A DNA stretch of 64,000 bases from Botrytis cinerea B05.10 (Eukaryota; Ascomycota; Leotiomycetes; Helotiales; Sclerotiniaceae), in the NCBI RefSeq assembly GCF_000143535.2, contig NC_037314.1, positions 2,542,001 through 2,606,000 on the forward strand. Direction: 5' to 3'. The notes beneath the pieces are model-generated. The model saw only the letters and a program-made list of their open reading frames with translations, made no database searches and had not been told where the DNA came from. Both the position numbers and the translations under genes were made by a program. Shown here piece by piece: positions 49,667 to 59,899 of this stretch (positions within the stretch are counted from its first letter, which is position 1; every line of letters begins with the position of its first letter).

Positions 49667-49688
49667 TTGGGGTTGGGGTTGGGGTTGG
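49667..49688 (+). repeat. TTGGGG repeats (three and a half units) followed by GAAT repeats
   Basis: Units of TTGGGG could form a G-quadruplex. This resembles ciliate-type, not the TTAGGG telomere repeat usual for filamentous fungi, so it is read as simple-sequence DNA. Confidence 0.8.
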
Positions 49689-50227
49689 ATGAATGAATGA
49701 ATGAATGAATGGGCTCACCAGATCCAGATGAGGAGTGAGCACTCGGCCAATTTTGATACTGAAATGCATTTTATTAAACATTGATCTTCTCCTCTTTCTC
49801 CTCCCTCTCCTCCCTCTCCTTCTTCCATCCATCTCCCGTACTCCTTTTTATTTGCTTCCACCCTCCTCTCGAAATCACATTCGCTTTTTGCTTCTGCTCT
49901 GGTAATAATATCGAATCGCAAGAATTCGTTCGTTCAACCGTCTTCTCACATCCCATACACTCCTCGCATCCAATTCTCTGCAGGGTAAGTAAACATTCAT
50001 TGATTCCTCGTTACATTCCAATCTAGCAAACGAAAACACTCCCGCCACCACTTTTAAACTTGAGCAACGTCTCATTTCCCGAAGATCGATCTTGAGAGAT
50101 GAAAGACTGACCTGCGATGTTCATGAATAGTTTCTTCGAAAACATAATTGTCAAACGCAAAAAGCTGCCACTGCAATATCAATCTGCCACCTCAACTTAA
50201 CTCGCCATCAAACACTCGTGCTTCAAA

Positions 50228-50966
50228 ATGCGTTTCTCCACCACTTTCGTTGCTGCAGCTCTTGTTAGCTTTGCCACTGCTCAATATACCATTGATCCAG
50301 CAAGTGTCGACCCGGTTACTCGTGGTAAGTCTTCCTCCAATTTTCTGGCTCTGCAATCTAGAAATATCCTAACTCCACACTTTTAGAAAGTTGGTGTCAA
50401 TCACAAACACAAACATGTCCATCGCTCTGCTTGCAAACTGGCGCCGGTAGCTCCAGCACTACCACCAACACTTGTGACCCTGTAAGTATACATACACATA
50501 CATATATATTCCCACCACTACTTTTCCCTTCCCCAGCCTCCGAAAGCAGATCCGACTGACTCGAAATTAGGACACCCTTGACTATGCATGCGTTTGCAGC
50601 AATGGTCTCTCTCCCAACGCATCCGAATACTCCTTAACCCTCCCATACTTAATCTGTACCCAATACGCCACCAATTGCGTCAACAACTGCAACGGAGTAA
50701 ATACTTGTCAAGCAGCGTGCCGAGATGATCATCCATGCGGAGCCCAAAACCCAACCCGTGTCAATACCACCTCGAGTACCACTCAAAGCTCAACTGGCAC
50801 CGCAGGAGCTTCCAGCACCAACGCCGTTGCATATACAGGATTGGGTGGATCATCTTCAACATCTACTCCTAAGAGTGGTGCTCAGATGACTGTGGATTTC
50901 GGAAAATCGTATGGTTTGGCGGTGGTCTTTACCGGCCTCTTTGCGGGGTTTGCTTTGGTAATGTAA
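50228..50966 (+). CDS. Secreted, probably GPI-anchored DUF7707-type Cys-rich protein
   Basis: Three exons: 50228-50324, 50387-50481, 50571-50966, joining to 195 residues. A signal peptide (MRFSTTFVAAALVSFATA) precedes a Cys-rich domain of about 100 residues: SWCQSQ, TCPSLCLQ, NTCDP, then LDYACVCSNG, YLICTQYATNCVNNCN and ACRDDHPC. A Ser/Thr-rich linker and a C-terminal hydrophobic stretch (YGLAVVFTGLFAGFALVM, directly at the stop) are the signs of GPI anchoring. The same order is common in fungal surface proteins now grouped as DUF7707; no biochemical role is established for them. Start and splice sites keep frame and Cys spacing. Confidence 0.9.
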
Positions 50967-51616
50967 ATTGACCGCTTCTTTAATGCGCGGAGATGGTGAT
51001 GGTGAGATGGATTAATGGATCGGTCTGTGTCGTTTGTGAAGTATGGCTTCATATCATGCCATATCATTTTATATCGTGTGATATATGATATTGACATGGG
51101 TGACCTTTATTGCATAACGACACCTTCTCGAATTTGGTACCTCGGGGAGTTTTGGAAATTTTAGCGATCATTCCGTGTGCGTTTTGTTTTCGGCTTCCTT
51201 CTCTCTCCTGCGTTGGAGGATTGGGAGCGTCGAGTTGGTTTCTGCTTCTTGCACATACATATTACAATGTCGGACATCCTGGATACAAACATGGATGAGC
51301 TTAATGGAGAGAGCTGGCGCTAGATTACTTGCTTAAGCATGTAGCTGAGCTCGGGTGGGATTAATATGGTAATGAAGGGGATTATTTTGAAAAGGAATGA
51401 AGAAAAGAAGGAAGGAAGGAAGGATCTAGATCTTTTCAGATGGAGATTAACAAGAGCTATACTTCTGGCTACGAAATAGAAGCAAAAGTTTTTAAGCATA
51501 CTTATTGTTCCATGACCATGACTCGATGATTTTGGGATTGCTGAGATGTGCTGATTTGGTAATCTTGATGCAATCTATTCCGACTTGATTTGAAACTGTG
51601 TAGACTCAGAGTAGGT

Positions 51617-51663
51617 AGTGTAGTGTAGTGTAGTGTAATGTAATGTAATGTAATGTAATGTAG
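51617..51663 (+). repeat. Pentanucleotide repeat (TAGTG)n then (TAATG)n
   Basis: About four TAGTG and five TAATG units in a row. Confidence 0.9.
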
Positions 51664-52209
51664 ATGAAATAATAAATGTATTTTGTTTTGTTTCGTTGTG
51701 TTAGTTAGATTATCCATCCATCCATGAATGCCATGTTGCGTGATGTATGTATGTATTTTGTACCGTATGTATCAATTGAGCCGAGAGAAAAAAAAAAAAA
51801 AAAGAGAATATACATGCATAGGTAGTTGACTCGTTAATAGATATTGAATTATTCTTTGACTTAACTTAACTATACGCAGTAACTTATTTCATTTTAACTT
51901 GTCTATTTATTATTCATGGGTGGGTTTATTATAATAAATGGATGGATGAGTAGTGAATGAACGAGTGAATGAGTGAATGAATGGTCCCTGATATTGATAG
52001 TTTGGATCTGGGAATTGAATCGTCTGATTGGCTGCTGGATGGATGGATGGATGGATGGATTGACTGACTGACTTGGGGGTTTTGGTAGGGAGGGGACCGG
52101 ATCGAGGAGAGAGAGAGAGAGAGGAATGGGATGGGATGGGATGGAAAACGGCGGTCGATCGGGTTGGTGCGGGAGGTTGGAGGTTGGAGGTTGGAGTTTG
52201 GGAGCCGTG

Positions 52210-52296
52210 CCCCTATTCTGTTCTTGGTGGTGGTGGTGGTTGTGGTTGTGGTGGTGGTGGTGCTGGTGGTGGTGTGGTTGGATAGGTGGGTGGATT

Positions 52297-52328
<32 letters not shown>

Positions 52329-52345
52329 GGTGGTGGTGGGTGGGT
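52210..52345 (+). repeat. (GGT)n and (GGTATG)n microsatellites
   Basis: Runs of TGG/GGT with interruptions, then about five GGTATG units and a second GGT run. Part of the G/T-rich, C-poor segment with possible G-quadruplex potential. Confidence 0.85.
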
Positions 52346-52423
52346 ATGAGGAGTGGGTATGTTGGTGAGTGGGTTGGATGGATGATGGAATTGACATGTG
52401 AAAGGGAAAAGAAGGAGAGAAGG

Positions 52424-52448
52424 AAGGGAAGGGAAGGGAAGGGAAGGG
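52424..52448 (+). repeat. (GGGAA)n microsatellite
   Basis: Four to five GGGAA units within a purine-rich stretch. Confidence 0.85.
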
Positions 52449-53815
52449 CAAAAGAAAGAGAATTCTTGAGTGTTGTCTAGATAGGTTGTAAGTTGTAGGT
52501 AGGAGGTAGTTATGTATTTGTGTTGTGTTGGGTTGGGTTAGATGGGATGGTATGGTCTAGTCTGTGTGGTAGATATGTTGTAGGTGAGTGAGTAGGTGAG
52601 TGAATGAGTAGGTGAGTGAATAAGGATGCCAATCAGTTGCAGATGTAGGTAGGTAGGTAGGTATTCTCCAGGTATTACAAGTTAGATATTTATATATTTT
52701 CTATCTAGATTGACGAGGGAGTCTGAAGAAAGGCCTCGTAAGTGTTGTACGTATGTGTGTATATGTATATGTATATGTGCATTGTCTTGTAGCTAGGTTA
52801 CTTGGTAAGTAGACGTTGTATATTATATGGTTTGTATATGTATGTGTGTGTGTATATGTGTTGTATAATATGGAGATGTCGACATCTTTACCGCTTCACA
52901 TGTATTTCCCGCTTGTGATATCCTAAGCGATTGATTTGCTAAGAGAAGGGGAGAGCGGTAGAAGGGCACAAGAAGAACGCAGAAAGAAAACGAGCTGACG
53001 TGGAATTCATTTGTATCCCTGGTCAACTGGCTGGCATTAGAGTGAATAAATCTTCTAGAAGAACTTCCAATTCGAGAGTCGAAGCTTTGGAATATTCCTG
53101 TCCTGTCCTGTCCTGTTCTATCCTGTTCTCCAGTAGCTTCGAGCCCCTGACCCCGACCGACCGACAACTTTCAAATTTTGATGTGGTAGATCTGTTGGGT
53201 TAGTCTCTCCTCTCTTCGTTTCCCCCTTGGAACGAAAGAAATAAAGTCCCTGGTCAGTAGCTGGCTAGCTTCCCAACTTTTTGGCTTGTGAAGATTTGAT
53301 TTGATTTGATTTGATTTTAATTTGGTTTCTGGAAGGTTTCTATTTTTTTTTCCTTTTCTTCTTCCTGTTGGCCCATCTCTCTCGAGTGTTTGGATTGATT
53401 TCGATTTCACCCCGCGGACCACTGCACTCTAGACACCATCATTCACACAACACACGAGAGAATATCGATGATGAGCAATTGACCACGAATTGACGGCTCA
53501 CATTCCATCATCGCACAAGACATCGCCCATTACACCATTCCCGCATACCGTCGGCCTCTTCCGCAGCTCATTCATTCAGCCTGATATCTCATCTCATCTC
53601 ACTACTCTTCCCGCTAAAAAACCCACATATATAATACCTAACCTCACCCCAAGGTCGCGAGGGTCGGAAGCGCATTCCACCCACCACGATTGAAAATTCA
53701 CGGAAAGATTGATAAGTTGCTGGCGGTGAACACGGCGTCGGCGATTGGTTATCGAGAGGAAGACGGGGAATTGCCATTGCCGGTTACGACGCCCAAGACG
53801 CCCAAGGAGAGGGGA

Positions 53816-55839
53816 ATGGGGCTGGGTATGGCGCCGAATAGGAGTGAGTAGTTTTCTTCTTCTTGATTTTCTTTTCCTGCTGAATTTAGGGTGGGGTTTG
53901 CGTTTGAGATGGAGGGGGGGGCTCGGAAGTGAGGGGAGAAGACAGGAGAAGAGGATACAGTGTGGCATGGCATTGAATGGCATTTCTCCGCAGATTGAAC
54001 TCTCACTCCCAAAAATTAACAAGATTCAAACGTGGGAATACAAGCTAACATAAATGCACCAAAATAGAAGAGGCAGCGCATGAATGCGTGTCGGAAGAAG
54101 CACTCGTGCATTTGAAATCGTACAAATATTCGAGTGTGGACAAGAGTTTAATTTCGAATTATATTTTGAAGCATTATGTAGGTGGCCTTTCTTCTTATTA
54201 CCATTCTTGGGGCTTGGAGGGGACTTTCAGCACATGCCAGAAGAGCTTTGGTGTATAGCGTATATATAGTGCGAAAGAGATATATACGATTGAAGCGCTT
54301 GGAGGACGGGAGTTTCAGACGTATTGGATAGGCCCGGAAAGCAGTGAAAAGCTATTGGGAATATTGCTATTGAAGCCTTCCTCTTCTCTCATACATCAGC
54401 CTGCAGATAATTATACAGGATAATCTCGAGCGCAGCGAGCAATGGGGGTTTGGGGGCTTGCCCCCATAAAGAAGAAAGAAGAAGCAGACTAACAGTGTTC
54501 AATATAGTGGAATGGCTTCGTCGAATTATTGCCATTATGGTTGGCACCAAATATGGTCACATTATTGGGATTCTTTTTCATTCTGAGTAATGTTATTTGC
54601 CTGGAGATTTTCATGCCGGATTTGGTGGGACCTGTAAGTTTCCTATTCCTACGTCTACTATTTTCATTTCTTTCTGCATTGTTTAAACTGTACCTATCCA
54701 TTCATCTGCGAATCTGCAAGGAAAAATACAAAAGCTAATTAGATTTACAGGGACCATCATGGTTATATTACAGTTTCGCCTTCGGATTATGGATGTATTC
54801 AACAATGGACAATGTAGATGGAAAGCAAGCTCGAAGAACAGGAACATCCAGCGGTCTTGGTGAACTCTTTGACCACGGAATCGATTCTCTCAATTGCACA
54901 CTTGCATCTCTATGCGAAACAGCTGCTATGGGCCTGGGTACATCCAGAGCTGGAATCTTTACCGCATTGATTCCTTGTTTACCTATGTTCTTTTCAACCT
55001 GGGAAACATACCATACACATACTTTATACTTGGGAATTTTCAATGGACCAACTGAGGGATTAATCTTGGCTTGCACGATTATGATCTTGAGTGGTTATTA
55101 TGGACCCGAGATTTGGACACATCGAATAACGGATTTAGTTGGCCACCATTATTTCCTCGGATATCATGAATTCTTTGGTTCATATTCCGTTAGAGATTTA
55201 TGGGTCCCTATTCTCGTTGTCTCATTATTCGGTATTCATGTTCCTTTCTGCGTTATAAACGTAATTAAAGCCAGAAGAAGAGATAACTTGCCTGTCTTGC
55301 CGGTTTTCCTCGAATGGACTCCTATGGCCGTTTTTACTTTCAGTATTGGAGCTTGGCTTTTCTCTCCATATTCAACACTTATGGAAGAAAACCGCTTGGT
55401 ACTTTTCTGTCTCACAATGAGTTTTGTCTTTGGAAGAATGACGACGAAAATCATTCTGGCACATCTCACAAGACAACCATTTCCTTACTGGACAGTCATG
55501 CTTACGCCACTTGTTGGTGGTGCCATTCTTGGTAATCTACCTCGATTTGGTTTACCAGCTGTTAGTGTAGGAGTGGAATTATGGTATTTGAGAGCATACT
55601 TCATTTTTGCTTTAGTGGTTTACTTTAGATGGGCTTGGTTAGTGGTTACGAGTATTTGTGAATACTTGGGGATTAATTGTTTGACAATTCCGGAACAGAA
55701 GTTGGAGGAGATCTATAGGAATCAAGAAATGGAGAAGAGGTTAGAGAAGAGAGGGTTGGAGATTAATGGGAAGAGAACCCCAAGTGGAAGTGGAACGAAG
55801 AGTCCAATTGGAGTGCCAAATGGAAAGAGAGTTGATTAG
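53816..55839 (+). CDS. Choline/ethanolamine phosphotransferase (CDP-alcohol phosphatidyltransferase)
   Basis: Four exons: 53816-53843, 54068-54177, 54508-54633, 54751-55839, joining to 450 residues. Last step of the Kennedy pathway: transfer of phosphocholine or phosphoethanolamine from the CDP-alcohol to diacylglycerol, making PC or PE in ER/Golgi membranes. The signature DGx2ARx8Gx3Dx3D is complete (Asp111, Gly112, Ala115, Arg116, Gly125, Asp129, Asp133). Before it come the SYKYSSVDKSLIS block typical of Ept1/Cpt1 and a first membrane span (VTLLGFFFILSNVICLEIF). About seven more spans follow, then a polar tail. Yeast enzymes are about 390 residues; the excess is at the C-terminus. The start is the weakest point: MGLGMAPNR is the nearest ATG, but the frame is open upstream to TAA 53639-53641, so a further 5' exon is possible. 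Choline versus ethanolamine preference cannot be told. Confidence 0.9.
54428..54465 (+). repeat. GC-rich palindromic mini-element inside an intron
   Basis: GAGCGCAGCGAGC, then a G-rich spacer, then a perfect 6-bp hairpin GGGGGC-TT-GCCCCC (54452-54465). It sits in the 330-nt second intron of the phosphotransferase, in otherwise AT-rich intron sequence. It resembles GC clusters or short hairpin elements known from fungal mitochondrial and some nuclear DNA. The origin is inferred only. Confidence 0.6.
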
Positions 55840-57077
55840 AGGAGTTGAGACGTTGAGATGCATAGAGTACATTGTTGATGTATTTGAGAAGCCATTGGAA
55901 TGATAGAAATGATGGTAGATCGTATGTATTTCATGGGTATAGCTAGGGACACGTAGAGATTTATTTCACTCGTGGGTATGGTCGGTACGGGTAGATAATG
56001 GATGGATGGATGGGTGATGATGAGTAACGAATGGATGGGTCTCTCGGACTTGACTTGAGGTCAAACAAAAAAAGGAATGAGTTCATGTATGGATGGGATG
56101 CATATAGATATTTTAATACCGAAAATTCTGAAGGGGGAGGAAGAGAGTACGGGATGGAGGGAGGAAGAGAGGTTATTAAGCATTTGCATGGCGTTGCGAA
56201 CCCTTTGAGGGTGAAGCGAATAAGTAACTTTCTTGATATTCTGGTTGCATACTGGTGGATTTTCATTTGATTGGATTCGAAGAGATTAGATGAATGAATG
56301 AACGGATGGATGGGAGGAGGGAGAGGGGTAGGAAGGAAGTGATTAGTGACTTCGTACTTGGTCCATATAAACTTGTTAATAATACCTTTTTTTTTCTCCC
56401 AGCAAATTTTGATTGCAGATGGATTCAAGATGTTGTTGCTATAATGATATATGTATGTGTCGCGTACTAATAATCAGCTCTTATAATAAGCAACCTCCCA
56501 GTTTCCCATCAGGGAAGGCGATTGTTCCCCAAAAGCAGTTATCCCCCTTGGATTTTTTTTTTCTTCGTAAACAACTTAACTAACTTTATTCAATTTGTAA
56601 AATAAAATCACAAATCTATTCTCATTATTCATTTCAATTGGCTATGATTTCGCTAAACTTGATAGTATAATCTTTTTTCAAATAGTATTGTTTTGTTTTT
56701 TTTTTTTTTTTCTTTTTTCTTTTTTTTTTTTTTTGAATAGGGACGACCGCTTTCCCTGACTAGGTAGGTACTAACTAGGAGGCTGATTGCTTGTAAGAAT
56801 CGGCCGGCTATTAGATGTCTGTCTATATTTATAGCGTGTCCCTTGCAAGCGAGCGAGCGAGCGAGAATTTCCCTCTGCAGTTTGTTTGTTGGTTTGTTTG
56901 TTGGTTTGTTGGTTTGTTTCATGGATGGATCGATGGATGGATCGATCAATTTCAATACATCTATCTATGAAGTTGCGAGATCTGCTCCTTTCTCTACCGG
57001 GGCGTGGGGAGTTGGGGAGTTGGGGGTCCGAAGAAGATGATCTGTAATTGTTGATGGGTGATTGGGAGCACGTAGTT

Positions 57078-57107
57078 GTTTGGGTTTGGGTTTGGATTTG
57101 GGTTTGT
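57078..57107 (+). repeat. GGGTTT/GGATTT repeats
   Basis: About four hexamer units of TTTGGG/TTTGGA type on the plus strand; simple-sequence DNA with G-quadruplex potential. Confidence 0.75.
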
Positions 57108-58480
57108 TTCTGTGTAGTGAGGGTGTGGTTGAGGGGAAATCGGATTTGGGATTTAGTTTTGGGGGGGGGTTGCCGGGTTATTGGGTTGTGTGTGGATAGA
57201 TGGTTGGATGGTTGGATGGTTAGTTGTTTTGTTTATGGTGCTTTTGGGGTTCGGGTCTCGGGTCTCGGGGTGGGATGGGATGGGAAGTGCATTTTTTATG
57301 TATGTAGTATGTGATAGTGGGATTTGGATTGATTTGATTTAATTTGATGCGTTCCTATCGTAGTCCTGCGATGGTAGTTGAACTTGTGGTTTGGCAATGG
57401 CAACTGGAGGGGTTGAAATCTTTGTCTGGCTGGCTGGCTGACCGACTGACTGACTACTGTTTTGTGGGCTTTATCTTCAACCGCTGTAGAAATCCACTGG
57501 CTCTGGGCAGATTTAACACACATCTAGTCTTCCCCCTCGATTGGGACTTACGCGATAGTGAAATGAGGCTTGTGGGGAGAGTTTCCGCGTTCTCGTCGTT
57601 GACATGGATAGCAGTAGCATAAGGTGTATTTCGGATGTAGCATATCATAGATTCGCAAGATCTCCTGTGGAAAAGGCTTGAGAGCATCACGATACCCAAG
57701 TCTACTTTTGTGGACAGCCATTCTTAAAGAGGGAGGGTATTGAGCGGCTGAAGTAGTGGATCTGTCGGATTTTTGATGAGGATGGGAGATCTTTGTTAAG
57801 CTTGAGGGCTTGTGTTCTGGGTAGGAGATTGATTTAAGATCTAGGGCGAAGTGAATGTACGTGTAGTTATGCTCACCTGGTTTAGTGTCAATGAATGTTT
57901 GAAATTCGGGCGTCTTTTTTGTGAAACTCGATCTTGGGATGGATAAGTTATTTATATGTTTTTTTTTCTTTTCATTAATCGATATTTGTGTTTGAGACGA
58001 GACTTTGTATGAGCATTGAGTAGAAGGAATGATGGGATTCTAGCGTGCAACTTTGCTGGATAGGGGAGTTGGGATCTCGGTTGGAAATGTAGGGCATGTT
58101 TTTATTTTTACTTAATTTCCTGGGTGGGGTGAAGCCATATGATGTGTATCCTTCTATTTTTTAGGGCGGGATTGATTAAAGTAAAACATATTCCGAGTTG
58201 GGCTGAGCTGGGAGAACTGGTCTTGATGGGGATGTGTGTGTACCGGACTATGGTCTACTACTAACAGCGGACACACACATCTTGTGTTTCATAGTCAGCG
58301 TAGCAATAGCTACAGATAGACTGAATCGATTAAGAATTTACTACTACTGTCCTGTGTTTACCAACCTCCTGTAAAATTGAAATTTCCTTTGCCTTGCTAG
58401 AACAAAAACCTTGCATGTCCTCGGAATCAATTTCTCTCATTTCAAATCGCAACTGTATACACTAAGACTTCGACAACTAC

Positions 58481-58879
58481 TCATGCACACATTATCCGCG
58501 ATTTTAGATGCCCCTCCCCATATGCAGTCATCCGGAATGGGTACTTGCATATTACTGAAGCGTTTATGGGAAGATAGACTTTGATCTTATCAGGCGTCAT
58601 GTTGTAAGGGGCTGGCTCGCTGATGACCTTTCCAGTATAATATCGCCGTTTACCCCATGTATAGCTCTTCATGACATGATGCAGTGGAGGTCTATATCCA
58701 AAATTGTATCTCCAAAGGTTCTAGACAGGGGAGTAGTGGGGTCTGGTGCATTTCCCACCACTACATTCGAGATAACATGGGGTTTTCTCAATCCTTTTAG
58801 AGAATGGATCGTCGTTGGCACCACTAAGCTCCCAAGCCTCAATCCATACAGCCAAGTGCTTGAAATCCCAATTAGACAT
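58481..58879 (-). pseudogene. Possible decayed gene, unknown product
   Basis: One minus-strand frame from ATG 58879 (MSNWDFKHLAVWIEAW) stays open for 133 codons to 58481 except for a single TAG at 58721-58723 (codon 53). Upstream the frame closes at a TGA near 58925. Composition is protein-like (EAWELSG, SYTWGKRRYYTGK, NMTPDKIKVYLP), but no family was recognised. A C-to-T change could explain the stop (CAG to TAG). A chance frame is also possible. Confidence 0.25.
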
Positions 58880-59089
58880 GGGAATTTGGAAATGGCACTT
58901 TGGGGTTTGGTTGATTGATATTCATCTAGAGCACCGGGTCCAATGGGCGATATCGATCGAATTGGCAAAGGGCTACTAACTCTCAGCTTTCTGGGTCATA
59001 GAGCTAACCCAACTGCAATGATCACCCAGCTCGAGTCGATATCTAGATTCTCACATGCTCTGCAGCATGATGGACACAATTTAGCGGTT

Positions 59090-59105
59090 GGGGGGGGGGG
59101 GGGGG
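59090..59105 (+). repeat. Poly(G) tract, 16 G
   Basis: Homopolymer read directly; one of four on the plus strand. Confidence 0.85.
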
Positions 59106-59899
59106 CGGGAAGATATTATTGGTGGTGATGTATTGGCAAAGTCGAAGCTTTTTTGTTGATGTGCTAGATCTGTGTGAACAGATATACGTGGCAAGCGATT
59201 TGACAAGTGAAGTGGAAGAGTTGTAAGATCATGGTGCAGTCTCGCCTTTACATGACATGTAGATAGATGCCGTTAACCGCATGCGCCACGCCACACAGAG
59301 ACTGTCTATCAATAGAAAAGTAAGACTATCACGTGGTTATGCAGGTTACATTTCCAAGATGCTAGCCACAACTCTGACCGGGGATACTTGTAAGGCTGAG
59401 CAAGAAGTTACGCAACGAATTAGCCTTTCAACGTCATTGTGAGGAAACCTTGATACGCCAACGGGACATCCAAGACGGATGTACATATGATACAAACGAG
59501 GAAGAGAAGCATTTGGGGTGGGTATTGGCTAGAATGTTGGTATGAACGCCTAGGTATGGACTGATGTTCCCACCGGATGCAGATGTGAAAGGCTTGGACT
59601 GCTCGTAGGAAGTCTGAGGTTGGAACTCCCATCAAATCAAGGTACGAAGAGAAAACAACTCCCGAGGTTCTGCAAATGGAATGTCACTTGAGACATTCCA
59701 GAATTTCCATTGTCTTGTACATTTCATCCTTGACTTCATTTTGACTCACACTCATGGACACTTTATACTACTGAACATTGTTATATCTCAATTAACAAAG
59801 CCGGTCTTCATCTTTCTCAGACTGATGAAGAGAATTGTCCATTTATCCTGAATCTTTCTTGTTCTCTTGTTGAATCCCGGTTCGCCAAGATCTCCCGTC

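Larger units (their letters stand above)
47370..50227. other. Divergent intergenic region with microsatellites
   Basis: 2.86 kb between the YPT35-like and DUF7707 genes. It contains AGTCAACAGTCAATAGTCAA repeats (47685-47727), a long (TG)n run (48875-48908), TATA/TACA patches, a 12-G run (49230-49241), TTGGGG repeats (49667-49688) and GAAT repeats (49689-49711). Open frames (for example 48016-48396 minus and 49774-49956 minus) show no domain. No gene was recognised. Confidence 0.5.
50967..53815. other. Long repeat-rich region upstream of the phosphotransferase
   Basis: 2.85 kb. Between about 51600 and 52700 the plus strand is G/T-rich and poor in C, built from many short tandem repeats. 52900-53640 is of normal composition with poly-T tracts and CCTGT/GATTT repeats. 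From 53642 an open frame leads in frame to the phosphotransferase start without an ATG of its own, possibly 5' leader or an exon whose start was missed. Confidence 0.5.
55840..59899. other. Intergenic region with G/T-rich segment and microsatellites
   Basis: 4 kb between two plus-strand genes. It has GGAT repeats (56000-56030 and 56290-56320), poly-T tracts (56696-56735), GTTTGTTG repeats (56880-56918), GGGTTT-type repeats (57078-57107) in a G/T-rich, C-poor segment (56880-57330), and a 16-G run (59090-59105). One weak degenerate reading frame at 58481-58879 is listed separately. Confidence 0.5.

Noticed and set aside
49667..49688. Interstitial telomere repeat
   Set aside because: The unit TTGGGG is not the TTAGGG expected for this group, only about three units occur, and it sits among other simple repeats.
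49590..50075. Multi-exon gene on the minus strand built from 50075, 49956 and 49640 frames
   Set aside because: Several donor and acceptor pairs can be drawn, but each reading meets a stop after one or two exons and no family pattern appears.
51903..52451. 182-codon minus-strand frame rich in His, Pro, Ser and Ile
   Set aside because: It is the complement of GGT/GGTATG/GGAT microsatellites. The repeat units explain every part and there is no start context or domain.
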